NCBI GenBank assembly: GCA_021604545.1
Contig: BQJE01000003.1
Location: forward strand, 124,001 to 188,000
Reading direction: 5' to 3'
DNA from: Micavibrio sp.
Lineage (GTDB): Bacteria; Pseudomonadota; Alphaproteobacteria; Micavibrionales; Micavibrionaceae
DNA length: 64,000 bases
Positions 1-8,323 of the stretch are shown in pieces. The translations under genes and the position numbers were made by a program. Below the pieces are notes generated by a model, which worked only from the letters and a program-made list of their open reading frames with translations, had not been told where the DNA came from and searched no databases. Positions within the stretch are counted from its first letter, which is position 1, and the number at the start of each line of letters is the position of its first letter.

Positions 1-111
1 GCCACCGCCGGATTCAGATTCAACATTAACCTCGGCCAGCTTTTCCTGCATTTCCTGAATCTTGAATTGCATTTGCTGGGCTTGCTGCATCATTTTTTGA
101 AAATTCATCAT
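1..111 (-). CDS. ybaB: YbaB/EbfC nucleoid-associated protein, N-terminal part
   Basis: Only the first 37 codons are in the window; the gene runs off the left edge. The visible protein starts MNFQKMMQQAQQMQFKIQ and continues with an amphipathic helix ending in a Gly-rich turn, the hallmark N-terminus of the YbaB/EbfC family of small dimeric DNA-binding proteins. Two in-frame ATG codons lie side by side (111-109 and 108-106); either may be used. It directly follows dnaX on the same strand with a gap of only 7 bp, the common dnaX-ybaB order in bacteria, which supports the call. Confidence 0.9.
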   Translation of the reverse strand, partial: MMNFQKMMQQAQQMQFKIQEMQEKLAEVNVESESGGG

Positions 112-118
112 CGCTTAT

Positions 119-1792
119 TTATCCTTTATTTTTTACGTTCGTAATTTTTGCATCTGGAAATACTTCAAGAATATCCTGAATGACCGGAAGTTTCAAAACA
201 TCTTCATACTCTTTTTTCTGCTGCGCTTTTTCCTGCTGCGCTAAAGTCGGCGCACCCTTTGTCCCTGACACACTGACCATCCATCGCCGACCAGCCATAG
301 CACTTAATTTTAGACCCATATCCTGCGCCAGTTTTTGCGGCGCTTCCGGCTCAAGATTAATCTCCAGACGTCCTTGCTCGAGTTTTACAAGATGCACAAA
401 CTGTACAACCTGACCCGCCAGTAAAAATTCATTTTCTGTTTCCAACAAAGAAACAATGTCCTCAAGACTGGCCAGTGCCTTTTCCGTGACTGGTTCTATT
501 TGTGTCTGGGGACTTTGTTGTGGCGCCGGTGCGCTAGCGGCAGCCGTATTACCGACTGAAACAGGAACACTTTCCCGCTCACCGCCTTGTGGTGGCGCTG
601 AAGGTTGATTGCTCTGCGCACCCGAAGGCTGGTCTTTCAGCTTTTTAATCAGATCAGCAGGATCAGGCAAATCGGCTGCATAAACCAACCGGATGATCAC
701 CATCTCGGCGGCGGTTTGCGGACTCGGTGCAATATTTACCTCACCCAGACCCTTGAGCAAAATCTGCCATGTTTTTCCAAGGGTCGGCATGCTGAGTTTT
801 CCGGCCAGTTCTTTGGCGCGTTTGATCATATCACCCGAAAGCGCCTGTTTCATTTCACCGGCTTCGGGCACGGCGCGCAACCGCGTTAAAATATGCGTAA
901 GATCGAGAAGGTCCTGAATAATCGTCGCAGGGTCACCACCATTACGGTAGAAATCCTCCATAATAGCCAACGCCTCCGGCATATCCCCAGTTAGTGCTTT
1001 CTCCAGCAAGTCCAATGACTTCGCCCGATCCGCCAGCCCCAGCATCGCACCCACTTGCTCTGCTGTGATCTTCTCCCCGCCCAAAGAAATCCCCTGATCG
1101 AGCAACGATAACCCATCACGCACCGAGCCATCAGCAGCACGGGAAATCATCGCAATCGCTTCGTCTTCAGCGCTAACGTTTTCCAGCCCGCAAATTTTTT
1201 GGTAATGCGCAGACAGCGTTTCTTCATCCACGCGGCGCAGATCAAAACGTTGGCACCGTGATAAAACTGTCACGGGGACTTTGCGAATTTCAGTGGTGGC
1301 AAAAATAAACTTCACATGCTCCGGCGGTTCTTCCAGCGTTTTCAGCAGAGCATTAAACGCCTGCTTCGAAAGCATATGCACTTCATCAATAATATAAACT
1401 TTGTAGCGCGCTTCGCTGGGCGCATAACGCACACCATCGAGAATTTCACGAATATCATCAACGCCAGTACGCGTTGCCGCATCCATCTCCATCACATCCG
1501 GGTGGCGGTCCTCAGAAATCGCCTGACAAAGCTGACAATCATCGGTTGGCCCCGTGGTTGGGCCAGCCGTACCATCGGCGCCGGTGTAATTCAGCGCCTT
1601 GGCAATAATCCGCGCTGTCGTCGTTTTGCCAACCCCACGAACCCCGGTCAGCATGAAAGCGTGAGCAATGCGGCCTGATTCAATCGCATTTTTCAGCGTA
1701 CGCACCAGCGCATCCTGACCAATCAGCTCTTCAAAGCTCTGGGGGCGGTATTTACGCGCCAAAACGCGGTAAGGCTCTTGTTTTTCGCTCAT
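119..1792 (-). CDS. dnaX: DNA polymerase III subunit gamma/tau
   Basis: Clamp-loader ATPase subunit of the replicative polymerase, 557 residues. The N-terminal AAA+ module shows the box YRPQSFEELIGQ, Walker A GVRGVGKTT (about 50-58), Walker B IIDEVHML (about 134-141) and the arginine-finger motif SRCQRFD (about 177). A Pro/Ala/Gln-rich linker (about 390-440) separates it from a C-terminal tau-like domain. The zinc-binding insertion is degenerate: of the four cysteines known from E. coli DnaX only the last pair (CQLC, about 86-89) is kept, a loss also seen in other alphaproteobacterial DnaX proteins. It lies between the SRP RNA gene upstream and ybaB downstream. I saw no clear frameshift signal for a separate gamma product. 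Confidence 0.97.
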   Translation of the reverse strand: MSEKQEPYRVLARKYRPQSFEELIGQDALVRTLKNAIESGRIAHAFMLTGVRGVGKTTTARIIAKALNYTGADGTAGPTTGPTDDCQLCQAISEDRHPDVMEMDAATRTGVDDIREILDGVRYAPSEARYKVYIIDEVHMLSKQAFNALLKTLEEPPEHVKFIFATTEIRKVPVTVLSRCQRFDLRRVDEETLSAHYQKICGLENVSAEDEAIAMISRAADGSVRDGLSLLDQGISLGGEKITAEQVGAMLGLADRAKSLDLLEKALTGDMPEALAIMEDFYRNGGDPATIIQDLLDLTHILTRLRAVPEAGEMKQALSGDMIKRAKELAGKLSMPTLGKTWQILLKGLGEVNIAPSPQTAAEMVIIRLVYAADLPDPADLIKKLKDQPSGAQSNQPSAPPQGGERESVPVSVGNTAAASAPAPQQSPQTQIEPVTEKALASLEDIVSLLETENEFLLAGQVVQFVHLVKLEQGRLEINLEPEAPQKLAQDMGLKLSAMAGRRWMVSVSGTKGAPTLAQQEKAQQKKEYEDVLKLPVIQDILEVFPDAKITNVKNKG

Positions 1793-1878
1793 GTACTTTA
1801 TGTAGAATGATTCCCGGCTTGGAGCAAGCTGTAAGGGCTATTTCAGGGCTGTTTTGCGCAGGTTAAACCCAATATAGA

Positions 1879-1975
1879 GTGGAAGGCCGGACACGACCCG
1901 ATAGAATTTCGTTACGGCTGCTGCCTTTCGGCCCTGACCGGGTTGGCGAACTCACCGCCCGCGCCGACCTTCCGA
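1879..1975 (-). ncRNA. ffs: Signal recognition particle RNA (4.5S type)
   Basis: Read on the minus strand, this segment carries the highly conserved SRP domain IV core (GGTCAGGGCCGAAAGGCAGC) followed by AGCCGTAACG, which forms the Ffh-binding tip and symmetric loop. The ends pair: GGAAGG at 1881-1886 with CCTTCC at 1968-1973, closing a hairpin of about 95 nt, the usual length of the short bacterial SRP RNA. It sits just upstream of dnaX on the same strand, a typical place for ffs in this group. Exact ends are estimated from the closing stem. Confidence 0.93.
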
Positions 1976-2058
1976 TTAGGGATATAAGGGCTGAAAACCG
2001 TTCTTGCAAGTTTTTGATTGAAAAATGCTGTGATTTCGCTGTATTCCATAGCATTGGA

Positions 2059-2133
2059 GCCGCTGTAGCTCAGGGGTAGAGCAGAGCTTTCGTAAAGCTA
2101 AGGTCGGGTGTTCAAATCACCCCAGCGGCACCA
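2059..2133 (+). tRNA. tRNA-Thr (anticodon CGT)
   Basis: A full cloverleaf can be folded: acceptor GCCGCTG/CAGCGGC (2059-2065 with 2123-2129), D arm GCTC/GAGC, anticodon stem with loop TTCGTAA (anticodon CGT at 2091-2093), T arm GGGTG-TTCAAAT-CACCC, discriminator A and an encoded CCA (2131-2133). Position 27-43 of the anticodon stem is a G-A mismatch. The 3' part (2117-2133) overlaps the last codons of the convergent ABC-F gene on the other strand. Confidence 0.95.
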
Positions 2134-3967
2134 TTTTCATTTCTTCCAGCTCCAGCCAGCGGGATTCATAACGCTCCAGCTTCGCCTGTGCTTCGGCCAA
2201 ATCTTTGGTGGTGTCATGGAAACCATCCGGATCACGTTGGTAAAAATCATTATCTGCAAGTTTTTGTGAAAGCGCTGCCACTTCTGCTTCGAGCTTTTCA
2301 ATCTTTTGCGGAAGCTGTGAAAGTTCCCGCTCCAGCTTGTACGTTAGTTTTTGGGGAGTCTTTTTTTCTTCTTTAGACTCTTCTTTGGTAACAGGTTTAA
2401 CGTCTTTCTTCTTTTTATCTTTAGATGATTTCGCCTGAGACATACCGGTTTTCTTCTCCAGATAATCACTATAGCCGCCAACACAGCTATCGATTTTTCC
2501 ATCACCTTCAAAGGCCAAAATCTTGGTTACCGTTTGATCCAGAAAATCACGATCATGCGAAACAACAAGAAGCGTACCCTGATATTGCGACAAAATTTCC
2601 TCGAGCATATCCAGCGTATCCATATCCAGATCATTGGTTGGCTCATCCAGGATCAGGCAGGTTTTCGGATTGGCCAGAATTTTAGCCAGCATTAAACGGT
2701 TTTTTTCACCGCCGGAAAGCTGCGAAACCTTATCCTGCACCCGCGCCGGATCGAACAGAAAGTCTTTTAAATAGCCAGCAACATGGCGCTGCTTACCCAT
2801 CACATCAATATAGTCACCAGAAGAACAAAGCGTTTTCTTGAGGCTGTCCGTAGGGTCAAGATCGCGGCGTTTTTGATCGAAATAAGAAAACTCCAGCTCT
2901 TTGCGGGTTTTAACCCGGCCCTGATCTGGCTCCAGCTCACCTATGAGAAGTTTTAAAAAAGTCGTTTTCCCCGAGCCGTTCTTCCCCAAAACGCCAATAC
3001 GATCTCCACGCTGAATACGCATCGAAAACTTATCAAGAATATTAATACGTTTTCCGTCTTCCTCGAACGTTTTATAAACATTGTAAAATTCAGCAACAAT
3101 CTTTGAACTGGCCTCAATATTTTTCAGCGGTTGTAATTCAATTTTCGCTGTGGCGCGCCGATGAGAAGACTCGTCAGCTTTCAACTGATCGCGCATTTCA
3201 CGCATTTGCTCGACGCGGCGTACATTGCGCTTGCGGCGGGCTTTCACGCCTCGACTGGCCCACTCGACTTCCTGCCCTACAATTTGCTTGCGGTTTTTTA
3301 ACTCGCGCTCTTCCTGCTCCAGCAACATTGTCGACCATTCATCAAAATATTTGAAACCGCGTGGAGAAACCCTCAAAGCCCCGCGATCCAGCCAGAAAAC
3401 CTGGTTGGTGATATTGGCCAGAAATGTACGATCGTGCGAAATACACAAAAGCGTGCCGCGATATGATTTCAAATACCCCTCCAGCCATTCAATCGCTTCC
3501 AGATCGAGATGGTTTGTCGGCTCGTCCAACAGCAAAATATCCGGCTCTTCGACCAGCGCCCGTGCCAACCCGGCGCGTCGCAGCTGTCCTCCAGAGAGAA
3601 TTGTCATCTGCGCCTGCGGATCAAGATGCAGCGCCTCGGCAATGATATCGACCTTATATGTATGCAGGTCACGTTCTTCGTCCTTGATCTCGCTAAAGAT
3701 ATAATCAAAAACGCTCTGGCCTTCCTGCGGCGTAATATCCTGACGTAAGTACCCGGTGGTAACGCCAAGTTCCTCCCAGCGCTCACCTTCATCCAGCTCC
3801 TGCACACCTGTAATGATATTCATCAGCGTTGATTTGCCCGCGCCGTTCTTACCCACCAGCGCAATGCGGCTACCCGCATGGATATTAAAAGCCAGATCTT
3901 CAAAGACCGGCACTTCGCTATAGCGGATCATGGCATCTTTAACGGATAATAAAAGTGGCGGTGGCAT
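2117..3967 (-). CDS. uup: ABC-F family ATPase, Uup type
   Basis: A cytosolic protein of 616 residues with two ABC ATPase cassettes and no membrane segment, so not a transporter. Walker A motifs are GKNGAGKS (about 39-46) and GKNGSGKT in the second half. Each cassette has an LSGG signature and a LILDEPTN-type Walker B. The ABC-F linker between them is charged and helical. The C-terminus (about 540-612) is a Lys/Glu-rich coiled coil like the Uup C-terminal domain, which is known to bind branched DNA; ABC-F proteins in general act on ribosomes. The last five codons are encoded antisense to the 3' end of the tRNA-Thr gene. Confidence 0.88.
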   Translation of the reverse strand: MPPPLLLSVKDAMIRYSEVPVFEDLAFNIHAGSRIALVGKNGAGKSTLMNIITGVQELDEGERWEELGVTTGYLRQDITPQEGQSVFDYIFSEIKDEERDLHTYKVDIIAEALHLDPQAQMTILSGGQLRRAGLARALVEEPDILLLDEPTNHLDLEAIEWLEGYLKSYRGTLLCISHDRTFLANITNQVFWLDRGALRVSPRGFKYFDEWSTMLLEQEERELKNRKQIVGQEVEWASRGVKARRKRNVRRVEQMREMRDQLKADESSHRRATAKIELQPLKNIEASSKIVAEFYNVYKTFEEDGKRINILDKFSMRIQRGDRIGVLGKNGSGKTTFLKLLIGELEPDQGRVKTRKELEFSYFDQKRRDLDPTDSLKKTLCSSGDYIDVMGKQRHVAGYLKDFLFDPARVQDKVSQLSGGEKNRLMLAKILANPKTCLILDEPTNDLDMDTLDMLEEILSQYQGTLLVVSHDRDFLDQTVTKILAFEGDGKIDSCVGGYSDYLEKKTGMSQAKSSKDKKKKDVKPVTKEESKEEKKTPQKLTYKLERELSQLPQKIEKLEAEVAALSQKLADNDFYQRDPDGFHDTTKDLAEAQAKLERYESRWLELEEMKMVPLG

Positions 3968-4049
3968 CGCTCGTTTAACCTTTGTGCTTTTCCCTAAAAG
4001 AAGCGCGTTGTACCATATGTTAGCAATATTGCACAGGTATAGGTTGGAA

Positions 4050-4292
4050 ATGGGCTGGATTGTTTACATTCTCGAATGCGCGGATAAGAGCCTTTATACC
4101 GGCATTACCAATGATATCGAAGGCCGCCTCAAAGCCCATGAAGAGGGCAAAGGTGCGAAATACACCAAGGGGCGCGGACCGTTTACACTTATATATGAGG
4201 AGGACTGTGATGACCGTAGCACCGCCTCAAAGCGAGAAATGGCGATTAAGCGTCTCAGCCGAGAGGAGAAGCTAAAGCTCTGCAATACATAA
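4050..4292 (+). CDS. GIY-YIG nuclease family protein (UPF0213/YhbQ-like)
   Basis: An 80-residue single-domain protein beginning MGWIVYILECADKSLYTGIT, with the GIY-YIG pair seen as VYI and YTG, and the conserved Arg (GRLKAHEEG) and Glu positions of the fold. Small solitary GIY-YIG proteins of this type are widespread; reported activity is on branched or damaged DNA but most are uncharacterised. The start at 4050 is chosen because the domain begins there and a GGTTGGAA sequence sits upstream; the frame is open further up. It diverges from the Uup-type gene. Confidence 0.85.
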   Translation: MGWIVYILECADKSLYTGITNDIEGRLKAHEEGKGAKYTKGRGPFTLIYEEDCDDRSTASKREMAIKRLSREEKLKLCNT

Positions 4293-4367
4293 TTATTATT
4301 ATGTCTGTTGCATCTCGCCCTTTCTTTGGGCATTTTAGGCTTTCTATTTGAAAATAGGGAAGAATTT

Positions 4368-5330
4368 ATGGCCAAAATTGCTGTTGTCATTCCGTGCTAT
4401 AAATCGCGCGATCAGGTTCTTGATGTCTTGAGCGCTGTGCCCGATGTGGTGAACACAATCTATTGTGTCGATGATGCCTGCCCTGATAAAACAGGCGAAC
4501 ATATCCAACAGAACAGCTCGGACAAACGCGCTCACGTTTTAACCCATGAAAAAAATCAGGGCGTTGGCGGCGCGATGGTGACAGGGTACAAGAAAGCTCT
4601 TGAAGATGGAATGGATATCATTGTCAAGATCGATTCCGATGGGCAAATGGATCCGTCTATCATCCCGCGCTATGTGGAACCCATACTGCAAGGACAAGCT
4701 GACTACACAAAGGGCAATCGCTTTTACAATCCCGAATTTTTGGAAGGAATGCCCAAGGCCAGAATTTTCGGCAATGCCGGGCTGTCCTTTTTAAATAAAT
4801 TCTCAACTGGATATTGGCAGATCTTTGATCCAACAAACGGCTTTACAGCCATCCATGCCAATGTCCTGAAATTGCTGCCTCTTGATAAAATCAACAAAGG
4901 CTATTTCTTTGAATCCGATATGCTATTTCGCCTGGGAACATTGCGCGCACTGGTCATGGATGTCCCGCAAAAGGCCACCTACGGCAATGAAAAAAGCAAT
5001 CTAAGCGTATCGCGCGCAATCTTTTCCTTTGCCTGCAATCACATGCAAAATTTTTTCAAACGCATTGTCTACAGCTATTTCGTCAGAGATTTTCACCTTG
5101 CCTCTATCGAATGGGTTTTGGGACCATCCCTTCTTTTATTTTCCGTTCTGTTTGGAACCGGGCAATGGATCAGTAGCGTACAATCCGCAAGCGAGGCCTC
5201 AGCCGGAACAGTTATGCTCGCGGCGCTTCCCCTTATTGTGGGTTTGCAGCTGACTTTATCCGCTTTGCATTTTGATATTCAAAATCAACCCAAAACACCA
5301 CTTCACCTGCTTGTAAAACAGATGAGCTAA
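4368..5330 (+). CDS. Family 2 glycosyltransferase with C-terminal membrane segments
   Basis: 320 residues starting MAKIAVVIPCYKSRDQ, preceded by an AGGGAAG ribosome site. The GT-A fold signals of GT2 enzymes are visible: the nucleotide-binding VVIPCYK strand, VDDACPD and KIDSDGQMDP (the DxD metal site). Two hydrophobic segments near the C-terminus (about 250-270 and 280-305) should anchor it in the inner membrane, as in polyprenyl-phosphate glycosyltransferases of the GtrB/ArnC/DPM1 kind. The next gene is an ArnT-like transferase 3 bp away; known ArnC/ArnT pairs make and use a lipid-linked sugar, so a polyprenyl-phosphate sugar product is a reasonable inference. The actual sugar is unknown. 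Confidence 0.82.
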   Translation: MAKIAVVIPCYKSRDQVLDVLSAVPDVVNTIYCVDDACPDKTGEHIQQNSSDKRAHVLTHEKNQGVGGAMVTGYKKALEDGMDIIVKIDSDGQMDPSIIPRYVEPILQGQADYTKGNRFYNPEFLEGMPKARIFGNAGLSFLNKFSTGYWQIFDPTNGFTAIHANVLKLLPLDKINKGYFFESDMLFRLGTLRALVMDVPQKATYGNEKSNLSVSRAIFSFACNHMQNFFKRIVYSYFVRDFHLASIEWVLGPSLLLFSVLFGTGQWISSVQSASEASAGTVMLAALPLIVGLQLTLSALHFDIQNQPKTPLHLLVKQMS

Positions 5331-5333
5331 ATC

Positions 5334-6686
5334 GTGGGCATTCTTCGTAAATTTGAACTGCCGATTTTCTTTATCATTTTTGCCGCCATTCTATGGCTTG
5401 GCCAGCCTAGCGGCGATAAGCCCCATGCCTGGCAGGGCGACGATTTACGCTATATCAGCTATGCCGTCTCTCTTCACAAGCACGGTGTTTTTGGATTAAG
5501 CAGTAGAGATACAAGCATTGCGCCGGAACCCGGCAATGCAAATGCGCCGTTTTATCCAGCCCTGATCACTGGTGTGATGGCCCTCGATCCGTCCTTTGCC
5601 GAAAGCATGGTTTGTACTATAGAGAAGAACGAGGGGCCAGGATGCGAGGAGCATTTTCGAACTTTCTTTATCGTACAAATGGCTTTCGCATTGCTCTGCC
5701 TGTTCTTGATTTATTTAACAGCGCGGCAGTTTAGCCGCAGCCATTTGACGGGTTGGATCGCAGCATTTTTAGCTGCTGCATCAGGTGTTTTTTCTGAATT
5801 TTCAAATGCCTTCATGACTGAAATTCTAATCTTGCCTGCTTTTTGTGCGCTCTTATTGTTTTGCCAAATCTTTTACCAAGACGGTCGTTTACGCTGGATT
5901 GGCGCTATAGCCTTGATGCTGGCTGTCCTGACCCTTATACGCCCATCCTATCTTTATCTGTTCTATGGCTTCGCTGCATTTCTTGTAGTAACAGCTACAA
6001 TAAACCGAACAAAATCATCATGGTTACGTCTGGGTGTTTTGGTTGTAACTTTTATCATGATCGTTTCGCCCTGGGCCATACGCAACAAAACCAATTTTGA
6101 CTCCTTTACCCTCACATCAGGTGGTTACGCCGAAGCAATTTTGGTACAGCGCATTAACTACAACCAGATGAGCTGGCCAGAAGTCGGCGTTGCGATGCTT
6201 TACTGGCTCCCTGATTTTGGAGACTCTCTTGCAAAAAAAGTATTTCCAACACATTTGCACGACAAACTCGGGTGGAATGAAAACTCATACTACGGACAAG
6301 GATATGGTCCACGTATTGAGGTTCTCTCCAAAGAACTCGGCGGCAGTGACAAAATATTGGGGCATTTAATTAAAGAGGAAGTCCTAACACCCAAACACAT
6401 CGCCGTCAGCGTTCCTTTGGCGCTACGCGGGACTTTCATCGCCAAGTACTGGGGCCTTGTCGGCTTTATAGCCTTTATAGCCTTATTGATTCAAACCCTG
6501 CGGCAAAAGGATTATACTATCCTTATAATAAGTCTGCCTCTTTTTTATATGGTGGCTTTTCATGCCGGTTTATCGGTCAGCATTCCGCGTTACAATCTTC
6601 CTTTGGTCACGATTTACGCATTAAGCATGGCTTACTACATCAACATTTATGGTCAAAAAATTGTTACAAAAATCCGTACCCAATAA
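5334..6686 (+). CDS. ArnT-like membrane glycosyltransferase (GT-C fold)
   Basis: A 450-residue polytopic membrane protein starting at GTG (5334), only 3 bp after the GT2 gene. About ten hydrophobic segments are visible. The N-terminal loop after TM1 carries acidic residues (WQGDDLRY) where GT-C enzymes place their catalytic Asp. NAPFYPALI and LIRPSYLY resemble conserved blocks of the dolichyl-phosphate-mannose-protein mannosyltransferase and ArnT families. It probably moves a sugar from a polyprenyl carrier to a periplasmic acceptor (lipid A, another lipid or a glycan). Its 3' end overlaps the next gene by 38 bp. Confidence 0.75.
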   Translation: MGILRKFELPIFFIIFAAILWLGQPSGDKPHAWQGDDLRYISYAVSLHKHGVFGLSSRDTSIAPEPGNANAPFYPALITGVMALDPSFAESMVCTIEKNEGPGCEEHFRTFFIVQMAFALLCLFLIYLTARQFSRSHLTGWIAAFLAAASGVFSEFSNAFMTEILILPAFCALLLFCQIFYQDGRLRWIGAIALMLAVLTLIRPSYLYLFYGFAAFLVVTATINRTKSSWLRLGVLVVTFIMIVSPWAIRNKTNFDSFTLTSGGYAEAILVQRINYNQMSWPEVGVAMLYWLPDFGDSLAKKVFPTHLHDKLGWNENSYYGQGYGPRIEVLSKELGGSDKILGHLIKEEVLTPKHIAVSVPLALRGTFIAKYWGLVGFIAFIALLIQTLRQKDYTILIISLPLFYMVAFHAGLSVSIPRYNLPLVTIYALSMAYYINIYGQKIVTKIRTQ

Positions 6687-7641
6687 ACCGGCACTCTGGA
6701 TTTCCGCTTCTCTAATCAGCATTGTTCTGCTGGCCCTTGTCGTCATGCAGGTCGACATTGCGCAGGCACGCACCATGCTGGAAAACTTATCCTGGTCCAT
6801 GCTGGCGGTAGCTTTTTTGTTTTTACTAATGGAAGGCATCATGACGGCTTTGCGTATTTGGTTATTCGCAAACAAAAAACCCTGCGTTGGATCAGCGCTA
6901 AAGGCCAATGCCTGGTATGTTCTATTATTGATCATTCTACCCGCCCGGCTCGGCGAAGTCGCTGCTATAGTGGTTTTTGAGCGTTACCTCGGCCAAAAAT
7001 ACGGCGCAGCCGCGATGAGTATTATCGCTCAGCGGCTTTATGATGTCATTATTCTCGGCACGTTCTTCTTGATGGCGCTATTGGGACTCGGAGACTTCAT
7101 GGACAAGAAAATCATGAGCATTGCGGCTACGATTCTAATTATGTTTTCACTGTTTGTGCTAGTGCGCCTTGATATGTTCTTAACGATAGCGGCGGCAATG
7201 ATGCAGAAAATGAATATAGGGCGCACAGGCATCACAAGAAAAATCATGCGGCTTATTCTACAAGCCCGTATATACAGCCGCCACAACCTAAAGCGCAAAG
7301 ACGTCCCAATGGCTCTGATTCTAACCATAGGAAAATGGATCAGCAATCTGGGAGCATTGGCGTTTTTATTCAAGGCGCTTCACCTAAACCTACCATTCCT
7401 ACAAGAGGTCACAATCGCTGCCGCCTATAATTTCCTGGCGATTATCCCGCTACAAACGATTGGCGGCATTGGCGTTGGTGAAGCAGGCCTAACCTTGCTT
7501 TTGGTTAGCGCAGGCATGGCGACCTCCATAGCCGCCGGAGCCAGCCTAATGATCCGTTTTGTAATTCTTATTTTTCCCTTTATATTTTGGGGACTGGTCA
7601 TGGGCGGATTACGATTAAAGGAAGGTCCCAATGAAGGCTGA
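6649..7641 (+). CDS. LPG-synthase-like membrane protein (putative flippase family)
   Basis: A 330-residue polytopic inner-membrane protein of the family related to the N-terminal membrane half of lysylphosphatidylglycerol synthase (MprF, AglD, UPF0104). Typical blocks include ILPARLGEVAAIVVFERYLG and a repeated pattern of long hydrophobic helices ending in IPLQTIGGIGVGEAGL. Members are associated with lipid translocation or glycolipid pathways. It overlaps the ArnT-like gene by 38 bp and the methyltransferase gene by 11 bp, so it is translationally tied to this envelope operon. The transported lipid cannot be inferred. Confidence 0.8.
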   Translation: MVKKLLQKSVPNKPALWISASLISIVLLALVVMQVDIAQARTMLENLSWSMLAVAFLFLLMEGIMTALRIWLFANKKPCVGSALKANAWYVLLLIILPARLGEVAAIVVFERYLGQKYGAAAMSIIAQRLYDVIILGTFFLMALLGLGDFMDKKIMSIAATILIMFSLFVLVRLDMFLTIAAAMMQKMNIGRTGITRKIMRLILQARIYSRHNLKRKDVPMALILTIGKWISNLGALAFLFKALHLNLPFLQEVTIAAAYNFLAIIPLQTIGGIGVGEAGLTLLLVSAGMATSIAAGASLMIRFVILIFPFIFWGLVMGGLRLKEGPNEG

Positions 7642-8323
7642 TACGAACGTAGATGCACGTTATAAATTTTTGCGCGATCGCCACGGCGAAGAAAACCCGC
7701 AAGCCAACGGCTATCGGCTGGGAAGTTTTTTTGCACGTGAACAGCGCGTTCTTTTATCAGCGCTCGATTATAAAAAAGGGCCATTTTTGGATGTTGCCTG
7801 CGGATCTGGCCTCATGCTAGCACCGCTACTTAAAGAAGGACACATGGTCTATGGCCTTGATTTCAACGATGACGCCTGCATCGCGGCCATACAAAACGGT
7901 ATCAAAATTCTACGCGGCGATGCTTTTAATATGCCACTGGCCGATAACACAATCGGCCAAATCGTGAATTGTCAGTTTTTAAACCAGCAACCGCCAGAGC
8001 AAACCAAAAAGTTTATTGAGGAAAGCGCGCGCGTCCTAAAGCCAGGCGGGCAACTTATTATCCTCTGGCGCCATGCCCGTTCAATGATTCACAAAACTTC
8101 GCATGCTGTGTTTACTTTTATGGACCGCTTCACCGGCCAGCCACCCTTCCCGCAATATGAACACCCAATGCAAGAAGTGCAGAGCTTTGCTGAAGCTTCC
8201 GGTCTGGAAGTAAAACAAAAGGCCGTTACCCTGCCGTTTCTAAAACGCGACATGATTTGCACGGATGGTCTCACGGCAAAAACCATCGGCGCCTCTCTTT
8301 TTATTGTGTTGAGAAAGCCATGA
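7631..8323 (+). CDS. Class I SAM-dependent methyltransferase
   Basis: 230 residues with a Methyltransf_11/25-type Rossmann domain: motif I LDVACGSGLM (about 55), acidic end of strand 2 in YGLDFND, GDAFNMPLADN for motif II, and the post-motif RVLKPGGQLIIL. The substrate is not evident; the operon context (glycosyltransferases, membrane flippase-like protein, FemAB-like protein) suggests a lipid or sugar acceptor. It overlaps its upstream neighbour by 11 bp and the next gene by an ATGA junction (4 bp), implying translational coupling. Confidence 0.85.
   Translation: MKADTNVDARYKFLRDRHGEENPQANGYRLGSFFAREQRVLLSALDYKKGPFLDVACGSGLMLAPLLKEGHMVYGLDFNDDACIAAIQNGIKILRGDAFNMPLADNTIGQIVNCQFLNQQPPEQTKKFIEESARVLKPGGQLIILWRHARSMIHKTSHAVFTFMDRFTGQPPFPQYEHPMQEVQSFAEASGLEVKQKAVTLPFLKRDMICTDGLTAKTIGASLFIVLRKP

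Noticed and set aside
1863-2054. Open frames on both strands over the SRP RNA
   Set aside because: The segment is explained by the conserved SRP RNA core and its closing stem; the frames have no ribosome site and no family signal.
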